Positions 12,601 to 26,695 of a stretch of 64,000 nucleotides of DNA are shown piece by piece. The translations under genes and the position numbers were made by a program. Numbering within the stretch: position 1 is the stretch's first letter; each line of letters begins with the position of its first letter. The notes below the pieces were generated by a model. The model worked only from the letters and a program-made list of their open reading frames with translations. It ran no database searches and was not told the DNA's origin. The stretch comes from Paraoerskovia sediminicola (GTDB taxonomy: Bacteria > Actinomycetota > Actinomycetes > Actinomycetales > Cellulomonadaceae): contig NZ_AP027729.1 in NCBI RefSeq assembly GCF_030296575.1, positions 2,418,001 to 2,482,000 on the forward strand. The letters run 5' to 3'.

Positions 12601-15531
12601 CGGCGAGGTCTCGGTGCGCTGGGACGCACCGGACGGTCCTGAGATCGGGACGTTCACCGTGCCCGACACCGGCGACTGGCAGGTCTACGAGGACGTCCCC
12701 GTGTCGCTCTCCGACGTGCCTTCCGGTTCGGGGTCGCTGCACTTCGTCCTTCTCTCCGGTGGCATCAACGTCAACTGGTTCGAGATCGACGGGCGCGGTG
12801 TCACGGCGAACGAGCGTCCTGACGTCACGCTCGAGGCGACGCCCCTCGAGGGTCTCGCGCCCCTCACGGTCACGGCGTCGGTCACCGCGACCGACCCCGA
12901 CGGTGCCGCCGAGGACCTCGTCTACGCCTGGGACCTCGGTCTCGGTGACGGGTTCGTCGACGGTTCGCCCGAGCTCGAGCACACGTACACGGACCCGGGC
13001 ACGTACCGGCTCCAGGTGCGGGTGACCGACGCGGGCGGCGCCTACGCGGTCGAGTACGTGACCGTCACGGTGACCCAGGAGACGGTCGAGCCGACCCAGT
13101 GCCTCCAGGGGCGCTCGGACGACTTCCTCGGGACGGAGATCGACCCGGACCGCTGGACCGTCCAGGACCAGGACCAGAACCTGTCGGTCTCGGACGGGGT
13201 CCTGACGATCCCGGCGACGACGACCGACTTCTACGGGACCGGGAACGTCACGGTGCCCAACCTGGTGCTCCAGGACCTGGAGGACGGCGCGTTCACCGCC
13301 ACCGGAAAGCTGACGATCCCGGCCAATGCGCAGTACCAGCAGGCCGGCCTCGTGATCTACGGCGACGCGGACAACTACGCGAAGATGGTGATCCAGGGTC
13401 GTTCGAACCCCGGTGACCCGGCGACGCGCATCTTCCAGTTCATCCGTGAGGAGGCCGGCGCTCCGAACGAGGTCGCCGACTCCAACACGGCCGCGCTGGG
13501 GGCGTCGTTCCCGTCGACCGTGTACGTGCGGTTCGCGAGCTCCGACGGTTCCGACCTGACGGCCTCGTACTCGGCGGACGGCGTGGACTTCACGCAGATG
13601 CCGCAGACGAAGTCGCTCGACGGCATCGTCGACCCGCGCATCGGTCTCGTCTCGCTCGCGGGCACGGGATCCGTCGCTCCGGTCGTGGACGCCGAGTTCG
13701 ACTGGTTCCACATCACGCCGGACGACTCGGTCTCCGCGACCGGGCCGGACGACGAGTTCGAGGGATCGTCCCTCGACACGTGCCGGTGGACCGGCATCGT
13801 CCGCGAGGACCCGGAGGGCTACCGCGTCGCGGACGGCTCGCTGGAGATCGACACGTCGCCCACCGACATCTACGAAGGTGGCAACACGGACGTGCCGAAC
13901 ATCATCCTCCAGGACCAGCCGGAGGGTGACTGGACCGTCGAGACCGTCGTCGACGGCTCGCAGTTCGCCGAGCAGTACCAGCAGGGCGGTCTGATCCTCT
14001 ACGAGGACGACGACAACTACGTCAAGCTGGACTACGTCACCGACAACGCCGCGGGCTCGCCCGTGGCGGGCCGGATCGAGCTGCGGTCGGAGGTCGCGGG
14101 AGCGATCGTGAACCCGCAGCCCGGGGTCACCGACCTGTCGGACGACGTCTGGTACCTGCGCCTCGCCAAGGAGGGGACGACCTTCACCGGTTCGTACTCG
14201 ACCGACGGTGAGACCTGGGAGTCGCTCGGCGAGTCCGTCGAGAACGCCGCGGTGGCCGACGCGAAGGTGGGCCTCTTCGCCCTCGGCGCGTCGGAGACCA
14301 CGTCCGTGACGGCATCGTTCGACTACTTCCACGTGGTCGGCGACGACGTCGTCGAGCCGCTGGTCGTGACCGGGTCGCTCGACCCGGCCGCGCCCGACGG
14401 CGAGAACGGGGAGTACACCGGTCCGGTGACGGTCTCGATCGAGACCGCCGGGGGCCCCGAGGGTGAGCTCGTGTACCGCGAGTACAACCTCGACGGCGCC
14501 GGCTGGGCCGAGTACACCGCGCCCGTCGAGGTCGGCGAGCCGGGGAGCACACCGTCCAGGTGCGCGCCTCGGCCGGCGACCAGAACGTCGACGGTGCGGA
14601 TCTCGTGTTCACGATCGCAGACAACGACCCGGTCGTCATGGAGGCCACCCCGGCCGCCACGGTCACCCAGTCCGCGTGCACCGTCGTCGACGGCGCGTTC
14701 GACGAGGTGAACGGTGCGGTCGTCGGGACCCCCATGGACGGCGTGGCCCGCTACGTCGTCAAGGACGCCGCGGACACGAGCCGCTACGTCCGCGCCGGCG
14801 ACCTCGCGCCGGGCGACTACCTGGTGCGTGCCTACCCGGCCGAGGGCTACACCCTCGTCCCGGGCGACGGCTGGACGGAGATCTTCCAGGGTCGCCTCCA
14901 GCTGGAGATCACGATCGAGGACTTCGACTGCCCGACGGCGACCCCCGTGGTCACCGTGACGCAGCCGACGTGCGAGGTCGTGGACGGCACGAACGTCCGC
15001 ACCGGTGGCACGCTCACCGGTGAGGCCGTCGAGGGCGTCAAGGGTTACGTGGTGCACAACTGGGTGGACGGGGACCTGAACGACGGCAAGCCGTCGGACC
15101 TCCAGGACCTCGCTCCGGGCCAGTACCACGTCATCGCGACGCCGGACGCCGACCACCTCCTCGAGGTGGACGGCGACTGGAAGCTGAGCCCGTCGGGCAA
15201 GGCGACCCTCGTCGTCACGATCGACGGCTACGGGTGCGACAACGTGCCCGCAGCCGTGGTCACCCAGCCCGTGTGCACCGACGGCTCGCTCGCCGGGGGC
15301 TCCATCGCCCCGACGGATGTCACCGGCGTCAAGGGCTACGTCGTCCACAACTGGGTGGACGGCAAGGCCAAGGGCAAGCCCGCGGACCTGAGCGACCTGG
15401 AGGCCGGTCAGTACCGGATCATCGCGTCGCCCGAGCCGCGCGCGACCCTCGAGGTCGAGGGCGACTGGACGCTGAGCCCGTCGGGCAAGGCCGTCGTCAT
15501 CGTCACCGTCGGGGAGGTGGCGTGCGGCTGA
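9602..15531 (+). CDS. Giant secreted ThuA + sugar dehydrogenase + PKD/CBM6/lectin protein (frameshift)
   Basis: About 1976 residues after repair. Domain order by residue: Sec signal peptide 1-38 (cleavage after GAQA); ThuA domain about 60-280; soluble PQQ-type glucose/sorbosone dehydrogenase propeller about 295-735 (HAGGDMTF, YMYIATGD-like MYIATGD, GFRNPFRIGMDP); PKD 735-820; Ig-like domain 822-930; CBM6-like 930-1065 (ETDDWWAYEPVSL); PKD 1070-1160; two concanavalin-like DUF1349/GH43-C domains 1170-1375 and 1382-1580 (each ending FDWFHI or FDYFHV); a chitobiase/OmpL47-like domain 1585-1675; then three cysteine-paired repeats to the end. GTG 9602 follows AAGGAG by six bases. The frame breaks at GGGG 14542-14545; one G restores EPGEHTVQVRASAGDQN. 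No LPXTG or transmembrane anchor is visible. The role is inferred: glycan binding with oxidative attack on sugars. Confidence 0.9.
14640..15528 (+). repeat. Three tandem ~95-residue Cys repeats at the C-terminus of the secreted protein
   Basis: Each copy opens with a VTQ-x2-C motif (TVTQSAC, TVTQPTC, VVTQPVC) and closes with an xxxC just before the next. Copies two and three share VKGYVVHNWVDG, an AGQY/PGQY turn and GDW-LSPSGKA. The first copy is the most diverged. The even Cys content per module suggests one disulfide each. I do not recognise the family; it resembles small beta-sandwich cell-surface modules. Confidence 0.7.
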
Positions 15532-15538
15532 TCTGACT

Positions 15539-15588
15539 CCGGTGGCCGTGCCCGGAGGTGCTTCGGCACCCCTGGGCGCGGCCACCGG
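15539..15588 (+). terminator. Large hairpin after the secreted-protein gene
   Basis: CCGGTGGCCG (15539-15548) pairs with CGGCCACCGG (15579-15588), and the interior continues pairing up to a TTCG tetraloop near 15562. There is no T run. It lies seven bases after the stop codon and is a good candidate for ending or stabilising the 5.9-kb message. Confidence 0.6.
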
Positions 15589-15777
15589 CGAACGCCACGT
15601 CCGGGACGTCGTCCGACCCCTCGGGGATCACGACCCAGGCCCGGGTCGCCCCGAGGCTCGGCGCCCCGGACGTGGCACCCGCTGGTCCTCGGACCAGCAC
15701 CCCTCGACGTGGGACGGATGCGCTCCGGTCCCGCGTCGAGGGCCCCTCATCCAAGGAGACCTGTGAAGGAGCGGATC

Positions 15778-16470
15778 GTGACGCACGATCGAGGAATGTT
15801 CACCCCACGGGGGACGCGACCGCACGGCCGCGCCGGGCGCACGGCCGCACTCGCGCGCGCACCCCGCAGCGCGCTCGTCCGGGCCCTCGTCGCGGGGCTG
15901 CTCGCGCTCCTCACCTGCGCCGCGCACCTCGCGCTGAGCGGTCCGGCCGCCGCGCACGGCGGCGAGCTCCAGGTCGACATCGGGACCGACGGAGCCGGGG
16001 GCATCGACGCCGTCGTGGTCTGGGCCGGTGACGAGCACCCGGTGGAGGAGACCGTCGACCTCGTCGTGTCCGCCGTGTCGGACGACGGCGAGGAGGTCGG
16101 CCCGATCCAGCTGCAGTCCGCGTCCGAGGGCGTCGGGTGGTACAGGTCGGAGCCAGGGATCCTCGGCGAGGGCCACTGGACGCTGACCACGACCGCCACG
16201 GAGCCGGAGGAGTACGAGGGCGTCACCGAGATCGACGTGGTGCCCGCTCCCACACCCGAGCCGGTGGCCGCCGAGGCCGGTCCAGAGACCGAGGTCCCCG
16301 CCGACGACGCTGCGGCCGACGAGGGGAGCGCCGGCGCCGAGGCGTCCGGGAGCTCGGACGACAGCGGCACCAGCGCGCCGCTGGTCTGGGGCGGAGCCGT
16401 CCTCCTCGCCGTCGTCGCGGCCGTGGCCGTCGTGATCGTCGTGCGCCGCCGGGCCGCCCACCAGGACTGA
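15778..16470 (+). CDS. Small secreted, membrane-anchored Ig-like protein
   Basis: About 230 residues. A twin-basic N-terminus and hydrophobic segment ([17 protein letters not shown]) form a signal peptide cleaved near AAA/HGGEL. An Ig-like beta domain of about 100 residues follows ([30 protein letters not shown]). Then come a Pro/Glu/Ala-rich stalk and a C-terminal transmembrane helix with RRRAAHQD inside. Histidine as first mature residue recalls CopC-like copper proteins, but no other copper ligands are clear, so I leave function open. GTG 15778 is preferred (AAGGAG 15766-15771, spacing six); GTG 15763 is a second option. It sits between the giant secreted protein and the isomerase, so it may be a surface partner of the sugar system. 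Confidence 0.75.
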   Translation: MTHDRGMFTPRGTRPHGRAGRTAALARAPRSALVRALVAGLLALLTCAAHLALSGPAAAHGGELQVDIGTDGAGGIDAVVVWAGDEHPVEETVDLVVSAVSDDGEEVGPIQLQSASEGVGWYRSEPGILGEGHWTLTTTATEPEEYEGVTEIDVVPAPTPEPVAAEAGPETEVPADDAAADEGSAGAEASGSSDDSGTSAPLVWGGAVLLAVVAAVAVVIVVRRRAAHQD

Positions 16471-16553
16471 CTGACTCACCGCCACCTGACCAGTACACCG
16501 ACAGACCTCGGACCGCCGGTCCACGACAACGACGCACCACGGAAGGAACCGAC

Positions 16554-17553
16554 ATGACACGCACGATCTCGCTCTTCACCGGGCAGTGGGCCGACCTGCC
16601 CCTCGAGGAGGTGGCGAGCCTCGCCGCCGGCTGGGGCTACGGCGGCCTCGAGCTGTGCTGCTGGGGCGACCACATGGACGTCTCCCGGTGGGACGACGCC
16701 GAGTACGTCCAGGGCCGCAAGGACCTGATGGCGCGCCACGGCCTGGAGATCGTCGCGATCTCCAACCACCTGACCGGCCAGGCGGTGTGCGACGACCCGA
16801 TCGACCAGCGCCACCAGGACATCCTGGCGCCCGCGGTGTGGGGCGACGGCGACCCGGAGGGTGCGGCAGCGCGCCGCCGAGGCGATGAAGGACACCGCCC
16901 GCATGGCGGCGAAGCTCGGCGTGAAGACGGTCGTCGGCTTCACGGGCTCGTCGATCTGGAAGACGGTGGCGATGTTCCCGCCGGCCCCGCAGTCGATGAT
17001 CGACGCCGGGTACCAGGACTTCGCCGACCGGTGGAACCCGATCATGGACGTGTTCGACGAGGTCGGCGTCCGCTTCGCGCTCGAGGTCCACCCCAGCGAG
17101 ATCGCCTACGACTACTGGACGGCGAAGCAGACGCTGGAAGCGATCGGCCACCGCGAGTCGTTCGGCCTCAACTGGGACCCGAGCCACATGGTCTGGCAGG
17201 ACCTCGACCCGGTCGGTTTCCTCTGGGACTTCCAGGACCGCATCTTCCACGTCCACTGCAAGGACACGAAGAAGCGGCTGAACGGCCGCAACGGCCGCCT
17301 CTCGTCGCACCTCGCGTGGGCCGACCCGCGCCGCGGATGGGACTTCATCTCCACCGGCCACGGCGACGTCCCCTGGGAGGACGCGTTCCGCATGCTCAAC
17401 GCGATCGGCTACGAGGGCCCGCTCTCGGTCGAGTGGGAGGACGCCGGCATGGACCGCCTCCAGGGCGCCCCCGAGGGCCTGGCCTTCGTGCGCGAGAAGG
17501 CGCTCGACGCGCCCGGGACGGCGTTCGACGCCGCGTTCTCCTCGAAAGACTGA
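16554..17553 (+). CDS. Sugar phosphate isomerase/epimerase family protein (frameshift)
   Basis: Xylose-isomerase-like TIM-barrel enzyme (AP endonuclease 2 superfamily), cytosolic, about 333 residues. Motifs include [13 protein letters not shown] near residue 30, [19 protein letters not shown] and HVHCKDTKK, which supply the Glu, Asp and His metal ligands of this fold. ATG 16554 follows GGAAGGA (16541-16547). The frame shifts at GGG 16859-16861; here the offset needs two added bases or one removed, and [15 protein letters not shown] is the likely original. Homologues often sit beside Gfo/Idh oxidoreductases and ThuA proteins, and this is the last gene of the sugar locus. The substrate is unknown. 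Confidence 0.88.
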
Positions 17554-17593
17554 GCTCTCGGCGCACCGCCGGTCCGTGGCGGTGTCGGACGGC

Positions 17594-17651
17594 GCAGCGC
17601 GTCGTGGGTCTGGACGTACCTCTGGGTGGTTCCCCGCCTACGACGCGCTGC
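17594..17651. repeat. Inverted repeat with 12-base arms
   Basis: GCAGCGCGTCGT (17594-17605) and its exact complement at 17640-17651, 34 bases apart, downstream of the isomerase gene. It could be part of a terminator region or a protein-binding site; nothing more can be said. Confidence 0.5.
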
Positions 17652-17677
17652 GTCGTGTGTGGTGATACGTGGCTGTT

Positions 17678-17709
17678 CTGACCCGTGTGGCGGCAGCCAC
17701 CAGGGTCAG
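17678..17709. terminator. Convergent terminator, isomerase / GNAT
   Basis: CTGACCC (17678-17684) and GTGGC (17687-17691) pair with GCCAC (17696-17700) and GGGTCAG (17703-17709) around the loop GGCA, with a two-by-two internal mismatch. It lies between convergent genes and overlaps the GNAT stop codon, so it may work in both directions. Confidence 0.55.
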
Positions 17710-18257
17710 ACGGTCGGGACGCGGCGGAGCATCACGACGTCGTCCTGGGCCTCGTCGCCCACGAAGAAGGTGCGGGTGCCCGCGAGCTCGAAGTCGTGCT
17801 TGCGGTAGAAGCGCTGCGCCCGGAGGTTCGTCGAGTGCGTGCCGAGCCACACGGGAGCATCCGGCCACGTGGTCGACACGAGGTCGAGGCCGGCCGCCAG
17901 CAGCGCGGTGGCGACGCCCGAACCGTGCGCGTCCGCCCGCACGTAGATCTTCGACAGCTCGACCGCGGGCCCCTCACCGACGAGGCGCACCATGCCTGGG
18001 TCCGTCGTCCGGTAGCAGGCGAGCAGCGCGTAGCCCGCGAGCCGACCGGGCACGTCTGCGTCCTCCGCGACCAACAGGACGTGGTCCGCGCTCGCGGTCC
18101 AGCGGGCGAACGACTCCGGCCCCAGATGGGCCGCGACGTGTGCGGTGATCGCCTCGGGAGCCGTCCCCTCCGGGCACGCCAGGGGGAACGTCGCGGCGGC
18201 GAGCTCGACGAGCCCCTCGAGGTCGGCGGCGGTGGCGCGGCGGATCGTCGTCTCCAT
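17706..18257 (-). CDS. GNAT-family N-acetyltransferase
   Basis: 183 residues with the acetyl-CoA-binding fold: IRRATAADLEGL at the N-terminus, ELSKIYVRADAHGSGVATAL (motif A, the pyrophosphate-binding loop with HGSGVA) near residue 100, and RFYRKHDFELAGTRTF (motif B) near 155. The acceptor cannot be read from sequence. The start ATG (18257) is supported by a TAGCCT box six bases upstream, so the mRNA is probably leaderless. It is divergent from pxpA across a gap containing three 14-base tandem repeats. Confidence 0.9.
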   Translation of the reverse strand: METTIRRATAADLEGLVELAAATFPLACPEGTAPEAITAHVAAHLGPESFARWTASADHVLLVAEDADVPGRLAGYALLACYRTTDPGMVRLVGEGPAVELSKIYVRADAHGSGVATALLAAGLDLVSTTWPDAPVWLGTHSTNLRAQRFYRKHDFELAGTRTFFVGDEAQDDVVMLRRVPTV

Positions 18258-18263
18258 GGCGCG

Positions 18264-18269
18264 AGGCTA
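18264..18269 (-). promoter_or_regulatory. -10 box of the GNAT gene
   Basis: TAGCCT on the minus strand, six bases before the ATG, so transcription should start at the initiation codon. No convincing -35 box is visible. Confidence 0.45.
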
Positions 18270-18276
18270 TCCGGCC

Positions 18277-18318
18277 GGTGTCGTCCGGGCGGTGTCGTGT
18301 GGGCGGTGTCGTGCGGGC
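18277..18318. repeat. Three 14-base tandem repeats in a divergent gap
   Basis: GGTGTCGTCCGGGC, GGTGTCGTGTGGGC and GGTGTCGTGCGGGC follow one another without gaps between the GNAT gene and pxpA. The length is not a multiple of the helical turn (14 bases). It may be a variable tract or regulator sites. Confidence 0.6.
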
Positions 18319-18396
18319 ACTGTCGGGTGGGGGCGTCGGCGGCTCGTGGCGCGGGCGTGCCCGGTGTCCCGACGGCGGAGGGTCGATGATGGACGG

Positions 18397-19169
18397 ATGA
18401 GCCACCGCATCGACCTCAACTGCGACCTCGGTGAGGGCTTCGGCCCGTGGACGATCGCTGACGACGACGCGCTCCTCGACCTGGTCACGAGCGCGAACGT
18501 GGCCTGTGGGTTCCACGCCGGGGACTCGTCGACGATGCGCAGGGTGACCGCTGCAGCGGCCTCGCGCGGCGTCGCGATCGGCGCCCATGTCGGGTACCGC
18601 GACCTCGCAGGGTTCGGGCGACGCTTCGTCGACGTCGCCCCGGACGTCCTGTTCGACGAGGTGGTGCACCAGATCTCGGCGCTGCAGGGGTTCGCGCGGC
18701 TCGCCGGGAGCCGGGTGAGCTACGTCAAGCCGCACGGGGCCCTCTACAACGCGATCGTGCACCACGAGGCCCAGGCGAAGGCCGTGGTCGACGCCGTCGC
18801 CGCGGTGGACGATCGCCTCCCGGTCGTGGGGCTCGCGGGGTCCGCCGTCCTGCGCCTCGCCGAGGCGTCGGGGCTGCCTGTGGTCCATGAGGTGTTCGCC
18901 GATCGCGGCTACCGATCGGACGGGACCCTCGTGCCGCGCGGCACGCCCGGGGACGTGCTGCACGGGACCGGCCTCGTCGCGGACCGGGTGGTGCGCATGG
19001 TGCAGCAGGGGACGGTCCTGAGCGCGGACGGCACGGTCGTCCCGGTCGAGGTGGACTCCGTGTGCGTCCACTCGGACACCCCGGGCGCCGTGGAGCTGCT
19101 CGGCGCCGTGCGGGGGCGCTCGAGAGCGCGGGCGCTCACGTCGTCCCGTTCGTGGGTGTCGTGTCCTGA
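18397..19169 (+). CDS. pxpA: 5-oxoprolinase subunit A, LamB/YcsF family (C-terminal frameshift)
   Basis: PxpA with PxpB and PxpC hydrolyses 5-oxoproline to glutamate with ATP. The family start MSHRIDLNCDLGEGFGPW is present, along with NVACGFHAGD, GAHVGYRDL, YVKPHGALYN and FADRGYRSDG. The frame is lost at GGGGG 19112-19116; one more G gives ALESAGAHVVPFVGVVS and a stop at 19167, total about 257 residues, the usual length. ATG 18397 is chosen because it begins the conserved N-terminus. pxpB and pxpC normally follow immediately; here the rRNA leader follows instead, so the partner subunits must be encoded elsewhere or be absent. Confidence 0.93.
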
Positions 19170-19378
19170 CTCTGGTCCGGGGCGGTGTTCGAGACTCGCT
19201 CGTGGCCGGCTTAGCGGCTGGAGTCGCGGTTGGTGTCGGGTGTGGATCCTGGTGATGTTGACTTGGGCGGCCTGTTTGCGGCGTGTTCTGGGCGTTCGTG
19301 GGGGCGCTGGTGGGAACGTTCGTGGGGGCGTTCGGGGCGCCGCGGGGGCGGGTGTGGTGGTGGTCACCGCGGAAGGGT

Positions 19379-19407
19379 TTGGAGTCGGTCGGGAGGGCGT
19401 GTAATGT
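19379..19407 (+). promoter_or_regulatory. rRNA promoter P1
   Basis: TTGGAG (19379-19384), 17-base spacer, TAATGT (19402-19407). Spacing and the -10 box are near consensus; the long leader downstream is normal for rrn operons. Confidence 0.6.
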
Positions 19408-19582
19408 TCTCGGAGTCAGCCCGACAGGGTGTGACGGACACGGATCCTGGGTTTGGCTCGGGGGAGTGCCGCTCTTCGTGAGCGTGGTGCCGGTGGCCGT
19501 CTGCTTCGGGTTGGAACCCTTGGTGTGGTTCTGGTGGGTGTGTGCGCTGTGCGTGCTGCTTGTCGGGGCGGGATCGTGGGGC

Positions 19583-19611
19583 TGGACTGCAGGGTGTGGG
19601 TCTGGTAGGTT
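19583..19611 (+). promoter_or_regulatory. rRNA promoter P2
   Basis: TGGACT (19583-19588), 17-base spacer, TAGGTT (19606-19611), followed by a GC-rich start region and the conserved GAGAACTCAACAGTG leader element 67 bases later. Confidence 0.55.
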
Positions 19612-19934
19612 GGAGAGGTTGCCCCGGGTCTGGTTGGTCACTGGTTGTGGCTGGTTGGGACGGTGCGCGTCGGTTGTTTGAGAACTCAACAGTGTGCTTG
19701 ATAGTCAATGCCATTTGCTCTGGCTTGTCTGGTGTGTGTCTCGTTGTGGGGCGCCTGCCGGGTGGTCGGGGTTTTTAATGGTCAAACAGATACAGAAACG
19801 TTAGTTTTTGTCTCTTTTGCCAAGGTTTAACTATGGCTGTCGGTCTCGCTCTTTTCCGGGTGGGTCTGGTGGTTGTTTCGTATGATTGTTGACTGCTTGT
19901 GCCTCTTTGGGGTGTGGGTGGTTGATGTTGATCA

Positions 19935-25089
<5,155 letters not shown>

Positions 25090-25108
25090 CAACAAACATT
25101 GCCATGCA

Positions 25109-25127
25109 CGCGTCCACTGTGCGGTTC
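25109..25127 (+). other. Right arm of the pre-23S processing stem
   Basis: CGCGTCCACTGTGC (25109-25122) pairs with 21913-21926; see the left arm. It lies between the 23S and 5S genes. Confidence 0.7.
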
Positions 25128-25209
25128 CCGAGAAACGGGCACCACCCCCCACACACCACACCCCACAGGTGCAGTGTGAAAACAGGGGGCAACCCGACAA
25201 CTCGATAAA

Positions 25210-25327
25210 GTTACGGCGGTCACAGCGAAGGGGAAACGCCCGGTCCCATTCCGAACCCGGAAGCTAAGCCCTTCAGCGCCGATGGTACTGCCCTGGGAAC
25301 GGGGTGGGAGAGTAGGACGCCGCCGGA
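25210..25327 (+). rRNA. rrf: 5S ribosomal RNA
   Basis: About 118 bases starting GTTACGGCGGTCACAGCG. It contains the conserved CCGAACCCGGAAGCTAAG of loop B/helix III and ends GGACGCCGCCGGAC, whose CCGCCG pairs with CGGCGG at the 5' end. It lies 120 bases after the 23S gene and 10 bases before the terminator stem. Confidence 0.96.
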
Positions 25328-25337
25328 CAACCATTCA

Positions 25338-25371
25338 CCGAAGACCCACCCCACCCGGGGTGGGTCTTCGG
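25338..25371 (+). terminator. rRNA operon terminator
   Basis: A perfect 15-base-pair stem: CCGAAGACCCACCCC (25338-25352) and its complement at 25357-25371, loop ACCC. There is no long T run, which is common in high-G+C genomes. Confidence 0.85.
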
Positions 25372-25507
25372 CATTCTGCGTCCCCACGAGGAGGTGCGGT
25401 CGGCACACCAGAGGGGCACGTAGGATCCTCGACAGCAGTCGGCATCTCCCCGTCGTGCTCCGACGGGCGCCGGAGGCTGCGCCGTCCGAACCACCCTCCC
25501 GAGCGAA

Positions 25508-26556
25508 ATGGGTCCCGTGAACGACCAGTCTGAGCAGCCCCGGCCCGCCTCCCAGACCGAGGCGCCTCAGCCCGGGCCCACGTCCGACGAGGTGCAGTCT
25601 CCGCCGGCACGCGCCTCGTGGGGCAGCTACCTCCTCAACGCGTTGCGCGGTGGCCTCATGGGGACGGCGGAGACGGTCCCCGGTGTCAGCGGCGGGACCA
25701 TCGCGCTGATGGTCGGCGTGTACGAGACCGTGCTGAAGTCGGCGGGCCACCTGCTCTCCGGCGTGCGCATGGGGGTCACCGACGTCATCCGGCGCCGCGG
25801 CACGGCGCGCGCGGCGGAGCAGCTCCGCCAGGTCGCGTGGGCCGTGGTGATCCCGCTCCTCGTGGGCATGGCTGTTGCCCTGGTCGTCATGTCGAGCCTC
25901 ATGGAGGGGTGGGTCGAGGAGTACCCGGTGCAGATGCGGGCCCTCTTCTTCGGGCTCGTGCTCGCGTCCCTGTGGGTGCCGTACTCGTTGGCGTCGTCCG
26001 CCTCCCGGCGGTCTGGAGACGTCGAGCCGTCGCAGGTCGGGTGGAAGCCGCTGGACTACGCGATCGCGGTCGTAGCGGCCGTCGCGGCCTTCGTGATCGT
26101 GAGCCTCCCGGCCGGGGAGGTCGAGCCCGCGCCGCTCGTGATCGTCCTCTCGGCGGCGGTGGCGGTGTCCGCGCTCGTGCTGCCAGGTCTGTCCGGGTCC
26201 TTCATCCTCCTGACGATCGGGCTGTACCAGACCACGCTCGGGGCGGTGAACGACCGTGACCTCGGCTACCTCGGGTGGTTCGCGCTCGGCGCGGTCCTGG
26301 GCCTGGCGTCCGTGGTCAAGGCGCTGCAGTGGTTGCTCGAGAACCGGCGCCGGGTCACCCTCGTCGTCCTGACCGGGATCATGGCAGGCAGCCTGCGGGC
26401 GCTCTGGCCCTGGCAGGACGACGACCGCGCGCTCCAGGCCCCCGGTGACGACCTGTGGACCGCGGTGGCCTTCGGGGTCGGGGGTTCGTCGTCGTCCTGG
26501 CGTTCCTGCTCCTCGAGCACCGCATCGTCCGGCGACGCGAGACGTCGGCGGCATAG
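25508..26556 (+). CDS. DUF368 membrane protein (C-terminal frameshift)
   Basis: Polytopic inner-membrane protein of the DUF368 family; recent work on relatives links the family to undecaprenyl-phosphate translocation, which I treat as family knowledge, not something shown here. The conserved GTAETVPGVSGGTIALMVGV lies near residue 50, and a second half-copy VLPGLSGSFILLTIGLY near 225, the internal duplication typical of the family. About eight hydrophobic segments. The frame breaks at GGGGG 26480-26484; one more G yields FVVVLAFLLLEHRIVRRRE and a stop at 26554, about 349 residues. ATG 25508 or GTG 25517 could start the protein. It stands alone between the rRNA terminator and gatC. Confidence 0.88.
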
Positions 26557-26682
26557 GTCCGCGCGGGAGGTCCCTCGCCGCGTCCACGTCGCGTCCACGC
26601 AGCGTCCACGTCGCGGAGTCCGGCCGTCCGGTGCCGCGCTCGTAGCGCTCGGGGTGTCGTGAGAGCGACGCGGTCGAACCTT

Positions 26683-26688
26683 TAGACT
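26683..26688 (+). promoter_or_regulatory. -10 box of gatCAB
   Basis: TAGACT lies seven bases before ATG 26696, with no Shine-Dalgarno sequence between, so the operon mRNA is probably leaderless. The -35 region is weak. Confidence 0.55.
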
Positions 26689-26695
26689 TGCCGGT

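Larger units (their letters stand above)
19170..19934 (+). other. rRNA operon leader region
   Basis: About 765 bases with no supportable gene. The first part is G-rich with a repeated GTTCGTGGGGGCG (near 19288 and 19318). Two promoters follow (19379-19407 and 19583-19611). Then comes an element TTTGAGAACTCAACAGTGTG near 19678, echoed in the 16S-23S spacer, which fits an antitermination or processing signal. The last 200 bases are AT-rich up to the 16S start. Confidence 0.7.

Noticed and set aside
9866..14332. Very long open frame on the minus strand opposite the secreted protein gene (1488 codons)
   Set aside because: Its translation is Arg/Val/Asp-rich with no domain; it is the expected mirror of GC-rich third positions in the real gene on the plus strand.
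17974..19689. Long minus-strand frame over pxpA and the rRNA leader
   Set aside because: Thr/Pro-rich translation from GC-rich and non-coding DNA; no motif.
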